Shown here: positions 35,303-42,666 of the stretch, piece after piece
How positions within the stretch are numbered: the first letter of the stretch is position 1
How the letters are laid out: every line of letters starts with the position of its first letter
NCBI RefSeq assembly: GCF_014196625.1
Contig: NZ_JACIDZ010000002.1
Span: 124,001-188,000, forward strand
DNA from: Martelella radicis
Lineage (GTDB): Bacteria > Pseudomonadota > Alphaproteobacteria > Rhizobiales > Rhizobiaceae
Direction of reading: 5' to 3'
Length of the DNA stretch: 64,000 nucleotides
Translations under genes and position numbers: made by a program
The notes under the pieces: model-generated
What the model was told of the DNA's origin: nothing
Seen by the model: the letters and a program-made list of their open reading frames with translations, nothing else
Database searches by the model: none

Positions 35303-36067
35303 ATGATACCCGTCAATGACATTCAAGGACTGAAGGTTCTCATCACCGGCGCGAGTTCCGGCATCGGGGCGGCCGCCGCGCGCGCCTTTTCGCGCTCCGG
35401 TGCGGAGGTGACCATTCACTACAATAAGCGACGGGAAGAGGCCGAGAGCCTTGCCGCGGCCCTGCGCGAGGAGGGCGGCACGGCGCATGTCGTCTCCGGC
35501 GACGTGACCCGGGCGGAGGATGCTGAGGACATCGTCGCGCGGTCAGTGGCGATGATGGGCGGGCTTGACTGCCTGGTGAACAATGCCGGCGCCATCCTGC
35601 GCTCGCCGTCGGCCGATTTCGACGAGGCGATCTATGATCAGGTCTTTGACCTCAACACCCGTTCGATCCTGCGCATGGTGCGCTATTCGGGGCCTGCCCT
35701 GAAAGCGAGTGACCGCGCCTCGGTCATCAATCTCGGATCGATCGCAGGCCGCAATGGCGGCGCGCCGGGCTCCGGCCTCTATGCCGCCGCCAAGGCCGCC
35801 GTGCATTCGCTGACACGGGCTTTGGCGCGGGAAATGGCGGCGGACGGCGTGCGCGTCAACGCGATCGCGCCCGGCGTCATCGAAACGCCCTTCCATGACG
35901 AGACGCCGGAATCCGCGCTTAACGCGGCGCTGGCCGCGATCCCGCTCGCAAGGCTCGGCACGGCGGAAGACTGCGCCTGGAGCTTCGTCTTCCTCGCCTC
36001 GCCGACCATGGCCGGCTATATCACCGGCCAGATTCTCGATATCAATGGCGGCCAGTTAATGCCGTAG
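35303..36067 (+). CDS. Short-chain dehydrogenase/reductase (FabG-like)
   Basis: This 254-residue SDR has TGASSGIG near residue 14, NNAG, catalytic serine in NLGSIAG, YAAAK (Tyr and Lys) and a C-terminal GQILDINGGQLMP. It resembles 3-oxoacyl-[ACP] reductases and sugar dehydrogenases; the exact substrate cannot be read from sequence. A GGAAAGGG site precedes the ATG. Its last 12 bases overlap, tail to tail, the end of the SapC gene on the opposite strand. Confidence 0.87.
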   Translation: MIPVNDIQGLKVLITGASSGIGAAAARAFSRSGAEVTIHYNKRREEAESLAAALREEGGTAHVVSGDVTRAEDAEDIVARSVAMMGGLDCLVNNAGAILRSPSADFDEAIYDQVFDLNTRSILRMVRYSGPALKASDRASVINLGSIAGRNGGAPGSGLYAAAKAAVHSLTRALAREMAADGVRVNAIAPGVIETPFHDETPESALNAALAAIPLARLGTAEDCAWSFVFLASPTMAGYITGQILDINGGQLMP

Positions 36068-36832
36068 GCGCGCGTCCTTGTCGCCGGCGGAGACCAGCCG
36101 GTTGCGCTCCATCATCAGCCCCCAGTTCTGGGCGGAGGCAAGGTGCAGAGCGATTGCGTCCGTCCAGCCCTTCTCCGTCCACTGCTTGAGCGTGCGGGCG
36201 GGGAGGTTGCGGTAGCGCTCGTGGTCGATGACGCTGAAGCCGTCGAGCCGGTAGCGGCTCTTGTCGGGGAACTCCATGTCCACATGGCGGGCGAGCAGGA
36301 TATCGGCCTCGGCAATTGCCTTGAGGAAGGCCGCGTCCTGGGCGCGGTGCTGGTGGTAGGCCTCGCAAAGTTCCAGCATCGGCGCAACCGTCTTGCTCGC
36401 CGCGCCGTCGTCGTTGAAGATCGGCGCGGCGTCGGGGTTCTCGGCAAGCGGCTTCACCCGCCCGCTCTCGCTGTCATAGGCGAGATAGCGGGTATCCTCG
36501 TCGGGCGATTGCACCAGAATGAAGGGATAGCGGCGGATATAGGCGGGCACATAGGCATGCGGCGCCCAACTGCCGTCCTTCTCCAGCATCAGGTTCTGGC
36601 CTTCCCTGAGACCGACAATGGCAACCGGGGCCGGCTGGCCGGCAGCCTCGATGAAGACGATCGGATAGTGGCGCACGGCCGGCATGAACTCGCTCACCGA
36701 AAGCGGGATCGCCGTCGCCTCGGCGGAGAATGCGTAGTCGTTCCTCGCCACCAGACCGAGGCCCTTGTGTTCTTCGAAGCGTAGCACCTGCGGTTTCTTG
36801 TAAAAAAGCGGCATGGCGTTCTGAGTGGTCAT
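36056..36832 (-). CDS. SapC-family protein
   Basis: A 258-residue protein with the SapC-family pattern: FYKKPQVLRFEEHKGLGL at the N-terminus, PLSVSEFMPAVRHYPIVF, YIRRYPFI, and the C-terminal GFSVIDHERYRNLP. The family is named after an S-layer operon gene in Campylobacter, but its role in alphaproteobacteria is not established. There is no signal peptide, so it is likely cytosolic. It has a GGAGA ribosome site upstream and stands alone on the minus strand, convergent with the second SDR. Confidence 0.85.
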   Translation of the reverse strand: MTTQNAMPLFYKKPQVLRFEEHKGLGLVARNDYAFSAEATAIPLSVSEFMPAVRHYPIVFIEAAGQPAPVAIVGLREGQNLMLEKDGSWAPHAYVPAYIRRYPFILVQSPDEDTRYLAYDSESGRVKPLAENPDAAPIFNDDGAASKTVAPMLELCEAYHQHRAQDAAFLKAIAEADILLARHVDMEFPDKSRYRLDGFSVIDHERYRNLPARTLKQWTEKGWTDAIALHLASAQNWGLMMERNRLVSAGDKDARLRH

Positions 36833-36922
36833 CGATCAGGTCTCCTTCATCCGACGGCCGGAACACGTCTTCTACTATTGATGCCCGCAGGCGACAATCG
36901 TCAGGTTAGGTCTCTTTCATGT

Positions 36923-36934
36923 TGCAGCGCTGCA
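36923..36934. promoter_or_regulatory. 12-base perfect palindrome upstream of the lipoprotein gene
   Basis: TGCAGCGCTGCA lies in the 251-base divergent gap between the SapC-family gene and the surface-lipoprotein gene. It is a candidate operator for one or both. The remainder of the gap shows no gene. Confidence 0.3.
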
Positions 36935-37083
36935 TGTCATAGATTCCCGTATAGATTGAGCTTTCGGTTGAAACACGACTGCGCCTCTCGCTTTCAGCGC
37001 CTGATGCGGTTGACAGCGTCGCGCGCCATTGCGAAGGTTTACAAGTTCTTAACAACGCAAGAGAGCAGGACAGGAGCGGGGAC

Positions 37084-37896
37084 ATGAAAGCATCGATGAC
37101 GGCGCTGATGGGGACAGTGGCGCTTGTGGCCCTCACCGGCTGCAGCAGCGGCGGTGGTGGAGGCGGATCGGTTGCGCCGAACGCGCTCGGCTATTATGGG
37201 GATGTCGACACATGGAACGCTGCCGTGACGGGTTCCGGATCGGCATCGGCCAATATCCAGATGAATGGCGACGACACCGTTAGCGTCGAGATCACCGGCG
37301 GTCCCGACGCTGGCGAAACGGCGCTGTTCTACCCCGACGGCGAGGGTTACACCGCCGATCTTGGCGACGGCGCCGAAGCCTATATGCGGCTCGGTTATTT
37401 TGGCGTCGACGGCATCAAGGACGGGCCTGTGGTCGCCCTGATCGACGCCGACACCTGGGATGACAACGTCGTGGCGATGGCGTTTCGCTCGACCGACGGC
37501 GTGACCGCGCCCGGCGACATGCCGCTTAGCGGACGTGCGACCTATTCCGGCCAGCATCTCGGCGCGGCAGCGCTTCCGGGCGAATATCTCGACTATATCG
37601 ACGGCTCGTTCAACGCCGATGTGGACTTCGGCAGCGGACAACTGGACGGCGCGATGGTCACACAGGTGGGTGACGTCACTTTCCAGGCAACGATCGCCGG
37701 CTCGGAGTTCAACTCCAATGCCAATTCGATTGCCGTCGGCAATGATTACGTGAACGTCGATCAGGCAAACTCGAACGTGAACGGAGCCTTTTACGGCAAC
37801 CGCGCCGCCGGCATTGCCGGAACCTACAGGGTGAACGGCGCGCGGGCCGATGCCGGGGCGGGTATGATCGGCACCTTTGTTGGCGAACGGAACTGA
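37084..37896 (+). CDS. Surface lipoprotein with TbpB-like C-terminal barrel, probable Slam cargo
   Basis: A 270-residue lipoprotein. The signal peptide ends in a lipobox LTG-C20, followed by SSGGGGGGS. That Gly-rich anchor is typical of Slam-dependent surface lipoproteins such as neisserial TbpB. The C-terminal part has NGAFYGNRAAGIAGTYRVNG and ends GMIGTFVGERN. This is the pattern of the TbpB-type beta-barrel domain (SFYGP...GG.F.......GVFGAKR). The middle is rich in Asp, Gly and beta-prone stretches and may be the ligand-binding handle. The Slam gene follows 85 bases later, past a terminator-like hairpin. The ligand is unknown, and I do not see a TonB-dependent receptor nearby. Confidence 0.82.
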   Translation: MKASMTALMGTVALVALTGCSSGGGGGGSVAPNALGYYGDVDTWNAAVTGSGSASANIQMNGDDTVSVEITGGPDAGETALFYPDGEGYTADLGDGAEAYMRLGYFGVDGIKDGPVVALIDADTWDDNVVAMAFRSTDGVTAPGDMPLSGRATYSGQHLGAAALPGEYLDYIDGSFNADVDFGSGQLDGAMVTQVGDVTFQATIAGSEFNSNANSIAVGNDYVNVDQANSNVNGAFYGNRAAGIAGTYRVNGARADAGAGMIGTFVGERN

Positions 37897-37918
37897 GTTT
37901 TCACGCCCTTGAGAATTG

Positions 37919-37955
37919 CGCCGGGCCGGTTGTCGGCCGGCCTGGCGTTTTCTGT
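37919..37955 (+). terminator. Terminator/attenuator between the lipoprotein and Slam genes
   Basis: CGCCGGGCCGG (37919-37929) pairs with CCGGCCTGGCG (37937-37947) through 11 pairs including one G-U, and TTTTCTGT follows. It would end most transcripts after the cargo gene and let a fraction continue into the Slam gene, giving more cargo than secretion channel. Confidence 0.75.
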
Positions 37956-37981
37956 ATCGCGTTTTGAGTTCCGGGGTTTTC

Positions 37982-39298
37982 ATGCGGCATTTTCTGCCAT
38001 GGATGCGTTTGAGGCTGGCAAGATCCTTTGGGGGCCTCGTCTGTCTGCTGATGGTTTTTATCGCCGGCACGGCCGTCGCGGTCGTCAATCCGTTTCCGCA
38101 GATCAAGGTGCTGATCGAGAGCGGCCAGTATGAACAGGCCATGGCGCTTTCGGCCGAGCTTTCCGATGATCCGGAACTCTCCGCGCTTTCCCAGCAATTT
38201 ACCTACGCGCTGATCCTCAAGCATGAGGGGCACTTCAAGGAAGCGGCGATCCTGATGCGCGGCGTTCTCGACAAGAAGCCGGATTTTACCCGTGTGCGGC
38301 AGGAGCTTGCCCATACGCTGGCGCTGATGGGCGAGAAGAAGGCGGCGATCTATCACTTTTCGCTTCTCGCCGACAATGCGCCGAGCGAATCGCTGCGCTC
38401 CTTCTACGAGGACTTCATCGACCGGGTGAATATCGACCGACCCTGGACGCTCGGCGGCTATCTGGCGATCGCGCCGAGCACGAATATCTCCAATTCCACC
38501 GACGAGACCCTCGTTCATGTCGGCGGCATTCCGCTCGCGCCCGGCACCCGGGCGGAAAGCGGCGTCGGCCTCAATTACGGCGTCAACGGCACCTATTCCT
38601 TCGATCTCGAAGACGACCTGTCGCTCACCTTCGGCGGTTCCGTCACCGGCCTTGCCTACAAGGAAAAGGTCTACAACCAGACCCAGTTCGGCGGATTCTC
38701 GCAACTGTCCTGGCGCAATGATCCGTGGATCTTCAGCGGCGGCATGGCGGCGGAATATGTGCTGATGGGCAATGAGCCCTACCGTGTCGGCTACGGACCG
38801 GTGTTTTCGGTGCGCCGCTCCTTCGGTCCGTTCGGCGTCACGTCGGCCAATTTCTCGTTCCAGTGGCTCGATTACCACGACATGGATGCCTATGACGGCT
38901 ATGAGGCCGGCATGAGCATCAATCACCGCTATGCGTTGACGCCGTCGAGCAGCATCCGCATGGGCGGCGGGTTCAATTATGTCTCCGCCGAGAAGGACTT
39001 CAATTCCTATTACGGCTACAACATCAACACCAAATATGCCCGCGAATGGTCGGGCGGAATCCTGACCGATATCGAGGTCGCCGGCACGCTGCGCGACTAT
39101 GAGGGCGAGTTTCCGCTGATGACCAAATCGCGGCTTGACCGAAGGCTCGATATTGCCGTCGGCGCGACCTTCCGCACCCTTGCGATGAAGGGCTTCGCGC
39201 CGCGCCTCGAATATGCCTATTCGAAGAATTTCTCCAATGTCGAGCTCTACGAATACGACAAGAGCACGGTCTCGCTGTTCGTCACCAAGCAGTTCTGA
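37982..39298 (+). CDS. Slam-type outer-membrane protein (type XI secretion, DUF560)
   Basis: A 438-residue protein. After an N-terminal hydrophobic leader (about residues 17-33, GGLVCLLMVFIAGTAVA) comes a TPR-like helical domain (about 37-140) with QYEQAMALSAELSDDPELSA and RVRQELAHTLALMGEKKAAI. A C-terminal beta-barrel follows from about residue 150, with PSTNISNSTDE at the junction and alternating strands ending in the OMP-type terminal phenylalanine (SLFVTKQF). TPR plus barrel is the Slam layout; these proteins move lipoproteins or soluble TbpB-like cargo to the cell surface. The adjacent TbpB-like lipoprotein is the obvious client. The ATG at 37982 starts the leader. Confidence 0.85.
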   Translation: MRHFLPWMRLRLARSFGGLVCLLMVFIAGTAVAVVNPFPQIKVLIESGQYEQAMALSAELSDDPELSALSQQFTYALILKHEGHFKEAAILMRGVLDKKPDFTRVRQELAHTLALMGEKKAAIYHFSLLADNAPSESLRSFYEDFIDRVNIDRPWTLGGYLAIAPSTNISNSTDETLVHVGGIPLAPGTRAESGVGLNYGVNGTYSFDLEDDLSLTFGGSVTGLAYKEKVYNQTQFGGFSQLSWRNDPWIFSGGMAAEYVLMGNEPYRVGYGPVFSVRRSFGPFGVTSANFSFQWLDYHDMDAYDGYEAGMSINHRYALTPSSSIRMGGGFNYVSAEKDFNSYYGYNINTKYAREWSGGILTDIEVAGTLRDYEGEFPLMTKSRLDRRLDIAVGATFRTLAMKGFAPRLEYAYSKNFSNVELYEYDKSTVSLFVTKQF

Positions 39299-39300
39299 CC

Positions 39301-40227
39301 TCAGCAGAAGAACGGCTCCGTCGTCTTCTGCTCGGCTGTTGCGAACGCCTCTCCGACATGGCCGAGCGGCGTCGCGTCGACGTCGCTTTCGCCGCTGCCG
39401 ATCAGTGCGGCGAAACGGCTGTAGACGGCCTCATATTCCCGCTGCGGCCTGTCGAGAAGCAGGGCGCCGTTGAAGGCGAGCCGTTCGCCGCTGCGGTCCA
39501 GCAGGAGCATGCCGCGATCGGTCTCCACCTCGAGCGCCTTGTCGTCGGCGCCGTTATGGTTCCAGTCGAAGGCGGCCAAAAAGTTGTCGCAGCCGTCCAT
39601 GGCGATGTCGAGCATGGCCGTCACCGGAACCTTTCGGTTCTCAGGATAAGCGAGCGTCGCGCCCTGCACGGCAAAGGGGGCCGGCAGCACGGCCGAGGCG
39701 AGTGACAATCCGTTGATGCCCATGTCGAAGACGCCGAGGCTTTCCGGCTCGAAGATCCAGCTCTGATCCGGGTGCCAGCGACGCACGTCTTCCTTCCAGG
39801 TCAGCCTGACCGAACGGATATGGGCATCGGACAGCAGGTCACGCGCCGTGGCGACGCCCGGGGCAAAGCGCGAATGCCAGGCGGCAAACAGCGACAGCCC
39901 CTTTGCCGCTGCTTTTTGTCGCAGCGTCTCGATCTCCTCCAGCGTCACGGCCGGCGGCTTCTCCAGCAGCACGTGCTTGCCCGCCTCAAGCGCCTCGGCG
40001 GCAAGCGCAAAACGGGCAGCCGTCGGCACGCAGAGCGCCACGCAATCGACCGCCGGTCCCGCGTCGAAGAGGCTGGAAAGATCGGAGAAAACCGGCGTGC
40101 CGGAAGGCGCGGCGCCCTTGGTGACGATCGCGGCGAGTTCGAAATCGCCGCTTCGATCGATCGCCGGACGATGCTCGTCGCCGGCGATCTTGCCGTAACC
40201 GACGATCGCGATCCTGAATGCGCTCAT
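39301..40227 (-). CDS. L-arabinose / D-galactose 1-dehydrogenase (Gfo/Idh/MocA family)
   Basis: A 308-residue cytosolic NAD(P)-dependent dehydrogenase that oxidises the anomeric carbon of L-arabinose or D-galactose to the lactone. Signature blocks shared with Azospirillum L-arabinose 1-dehydrogenase and Pseudomonas galactose dehydrogenase are IVGYGKIAGDEHRPAI, GKHVLLEKPP, LFAAWHSRFAPGV, WKEDVRRWHPDQSWIFEP and LGVFDMGIN. The ATG at 40227 (MSAFRIAIVG) is chosen over an upstream extension. It is 94 bases downstream of the LysR gene on the same strand and converges with the Slam gene. It offers an oxidative route beside araBAD. Confidence 0.9.
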   Translation of the reverse strand: MSAFRIAIVGYGKIAGDEHRPAIDRSGDFELAAIVTKGAAPSGTPVFSDLSSLFDAGPAVDCVALCVPTAARFALAAEALEAGKHVLLEKPPAVTLEEIETLRQKAAAKGLSLFAAWHSRFAPGVATARDLLSDAHIRSVRLTWKEDVRRWHPDQSWIFEPESLGVFDMGINGLSLASAVLPAPFAVQGATLAYPENRKVPVTAMLDIAMDGCDNFLAAFDWNHNGADDKALEVETDRGMLLLDRSGERLAFNGALLLDRPQREYEAVYSRFAALIGSGESDVDATPLGHVGEAFATAEQKTTEPFFC

Positions 40228-40321
40228 GCTGTCCTCGATGCCTCGGCAGGCAGAAGGAATGACAAGCCTGCGCTTCATCGTTAACGCGCTTGCGGCCGGT
40301 TGGAAAGAGCCGGCACGACTT

Positions 40322-41326
40322 TCACCGGCCGATCAGGTCTTCGGGAAACTGCTCGGGCCTCAACTTGATCTCGCGATCGATCAGCGCCAGCACCCGCTCC
40401 ACCGGCGGCGGCTGGACGGAGGTGACCCGCTGGATGATCGAATAGGGGCTGACATCGATGCTCTCGCGAACCGGAAGCTGGCAGATGGCCGCGCCCAGCG
40501 TGCCGTCGACATGCAGGAAATCCGCCACAGGCCGGGCAACCGGCGTCACCGCATCCGTATCGGCAATGATTGCAAGCGACAGGAGCGGCGAGGTGGTGAC
40601 GAAAACATGGCGCGGCAGGGTGAAGCCGTTGGCCAGGAGATGCGCCTCGATCGACCGGCGCATCGGGGCGCCGACGGGCTGCAGCACCCAGTCATATTCG
40701 AGGCATTCGCCGATCGAGACTGTCTGTCTCCCGGCAAGCGGGTGGCCTGTCCGGGCGATCATGTTGACGGGCTCGACGCCGAGCGGGCGCATGGTCACCG
40801 ACTTGGCGTCCACTTCCTCCGGCAGACGGCCGATATAGAAATCGAGATTGTGGGAGAAGAGCGCTTCGGCCAGCTTGTCGGAGGTGTCGACCAGCACCGA
40901 AAGCTCGATTTCGGGATAGTTCTCCCTGAGTTCGCGGATCACCGGCAGCACAAGCTGCATCGAAGGCCCGGTCACCGCGCCAATGCGCACCTGGCCGCGC
41001 GCGCCGTCAACGATCTGCGATATCTCCTGGTGAGCGCTGTCAAGCTGGTTCAGGATGATCAGCGCCTGGCGCGCCATCGCCTGTCCGGCCTCGCTCAACA
41101 CGACGCCGCGTCCGTGGCGCTCGTAGAGCTTCGCGCCGACGGTGTGTTCGAGCTCCGACAGCAGACGCGACGCCGCCGACTGGGTCATCCCCAGCTGCGC
41201 CGCAGCCGAAGAGATCTGTCCCTTGCGGTCGAGAAGCGCGATCAGCCGCATCTGCGAGAACCGCAGGCCGCGGCGGATGAATTCGTCCTGACTTTTCTGG
41301 CGTAGGTCATGCGCCATGGGATCCAT
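40322..41326 (-). CDS. LysR-family regulator of the arabinose/galactose region (GbpR-like)
   Basis: A 334-residue LysR protein with helix-turn-helix at about residues 24-82 (LIALLDRKGQISSAAAQLG, TQSAASRLLSELEHTVGAKL) and a sugar-responsive effector domain. It resembles GbpR, the Agrobacterium regulator of the galactose/arabinose-binding protein gene, in the N-terminal part and in position: divergent from a sugar ABC operon and upstream of a sugar 1-dehydrogenase. It probably activates the YtfQRT-araBAD operon in response to L-arabinose or a related sugar and represses its own gene. A second in-frame ATG is at 41317. Confidence 0.88.
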   Translation of the reverse strand: MDPMAHDLRQKSQDEFIRRGLRFSQMRLIALLDRKGQISSAAAQLGMTQSAASRLLSELEHTVGAKLYERHGRGVVLSEAGQAMARQALIILNQLDSAHQEISQIVDGARGQVRIGAVTGPSMQLVLPVIRELRENYPEIELSVLVDTSDKLAEALFSHNLDFYIGRLPEEVDAKSVTMRPLGVEPVNMIARTGHPLAGRQTVSIGECLEYDWVLQPVGAPMRRSIEAHLLANGFTLPRHVFVTTSPLLSLAIIADTDAVTPVARPVADFLHVDGTLGAAICQLPVRESIDVSPYSIIQRVTSVQPPPVERVLALIDREIKLRPEQFPEDLIGR

Positions 41327-41331
41327 ACCAA

Positions 41332-41347
41332 TTCTGCTATATCAGAA
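41332..41347. promoter_or_regulatory. Candidate LysR box between the divergent promoters
   Basis: TTCTG-N6-CAGAA forms a 16-base palindrome with the T-N11-A core of LysR-family sites. It lies 6 bases before the LysR start codon and 275 bases before the ytfQ-like start. The rest of the 295-base gap (41348-41621) has no gene and ends in a CGGGAGG ribosome site. Confidence 0.45.
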
Positions 41348-41621
41348 ACACGATTATTCATTTGTCCGTATCAAGGGAAATTGCAAGAATTCCCTCGTCG
41401 CAAGGCCCTTTTAACGCAGAAAAAGCGGGGTGATCACCCCTTTGACGCTGCGACAGGGCGACACGGTTTCGCCGGGAGGAAAAGGCCGAACACCGTATCA
41501 CCCTCGGCAATGCGATCGATCGGCCGCAAGGGCCGAAAGGCAGGGTCTCCCCGTCCGGCGGAGGCCGGTGCCGGAACGGCAATCCAGATTGCCATCTGTT
41601 CCTAACGGGAGGACAAAACTG

Positions 41622-42572
41622 ATGAAATCGATACTTCTTGCAGGCGTCGCCGCATTCACCCTCGCCGCGACTGCCGCTTCGGCGCAGACGGTCGGCTTTT
41701 CGCAGATCGGCTCGGAATCGGGCTGGCGCGCGGCCGAAACCACGCTGACCAAGCAGCAGGCGGAAGAACGCGGCATCGACCTGAAATTCTCCGATGCCCA
41801 GCAGAAACAGGAAAACCAGATCGCCGCCATCCGCGCCTTCGTCGCCCAGGGCGTCGACGCCATCCTGCTCGCCCCGGTCGTCGCCACCGGCTGGGATTCG
41901 GCGCTGGAAGAGGCCAAGGATGCCGACATTCCGGTGGTCCTGCTCGACCGCCAGGTCGACAGTTCCGATGACCTCTACCTGACGGCCGTCGGCTCAAACC
42001 TCGTGCATGAGGGCGAAGTGGCCGGCCAGTGGCTGGTGGATACGGTCGGCGACCAGCCTTGCCGCGTTGTCGAACTGCAGGGCACGACCGGTTCGTCGCC
42101 GGCCATCGACCGCGCCACCGGTTTCCGCAATTCGCTGGAAGGTCACGACAATCTCGAGATCGTCCGCAGTCAGACCGGCGACTTCACCCGCTCGCAGGGC
42201 AAGGAAGTCATGGAAAGCTTCCTGCAGGCCGAAAACGGCGGCGCCGATATCTGCGCGCTCTATGCCCATAATGACGACATGGCCGTCGGCGCCATTCAGG
42301 CGATCAAGGAAGCCGGCCTGAAGCCCGGCACCGACATTCTGGTCGTCGCCATCGACGCCGTGCCGGACTACTTCCAGGCCATGGCCGCGGGCGAGGTCAA
42401 CGCCACGGTAGAACTGACCCCGAACATGGCCGGTCCCGCCTTCGACGCGCTGGAAGCCTACTGGGCCGATGGCACCATGCCGCCGAAATTCATCCAGACG
42501 GAATCCAAGCTCTATACCCAGGCTGACGATCCGCAGGGCGAATACGAGCGCCGCAAGGGCCTCGGCTACTAA
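41622..42572 (+). CDS. ytfQ: Furanose ABC transporter substrate-binding protein (YtfQ-like)
   Basis: A 316-residue periplasmic binding protein. The signal peptide MKSILLAGVAAFTLAATAAS is cleaved near ASA-QTV. The mature part follows YtfQ closely: VGFSQIGSESGWRAAET, SDAQQKQENQIAAIRAF, LAPVVATGWD, VVLLDRQVD, LQGTTGSSPAIDRATGF, YAHNDDMAVGAIQAIKEAG. E. coli YtfQ binds galactofuranose. The position before araBAD suggests the furanose form of L-arabinose here, though galactose is possible. The ATG at 41622 has a CGGGAGG site. A strong hairpin follows the stop before the ATPase gene. Confidence 0.93.
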   Translation: MKSILLAGVAAFTLAATAASAQTVGFSQIGSESGWRAAETTLTKQQAEERGIDLKFSDAQQKQENQIAAIRAFVAQGVDAILLAPVVATGWDSALEEAKDADIPVVLLDRQVDSSDDLYLTAVGSNLVHEGEVAGQWLVDTVGDQPCRVVELQGTTGSSPAIDRATGFRNSLEGHDNLEIVRSQTGDFTRSQGKEVMESFLQAENGGADICALYAHNDDMAVGAIQAIKEAGLKPGTDILVVAIDAVPDYFQAMAAGEVNATVELTPNMAGPAFDALEAYWADGTMPPKFIQTESKLYTQADDPQGEYERRKGLGY

Positions 42573-42590
42573 GTCCGCTTCCTCCCGGGT

Positions 42591-42618
42591 GCGGTCGGGA
42601 CTCCAGGGTCCCGGCCGC
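42591..42618 (+). terminator. Stem-loop between the ytfQ-like and ytfR-like genes
   Basis: GCGGTCGGGAC (42591-42601) and GTCCCGGCCGC (42608-42618) form 11 pairs (one G-U) around a 6-base loop. There is no T-run, so it is better read as a 3' stabiliser or partial terminator for the binding-protein message. Confidence 0.65.
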
Positions 42619-42666
42619 CTCGGTTCATGATCATGGCGCCGCGCGATCGATCCAAGGTGCTGGGAA

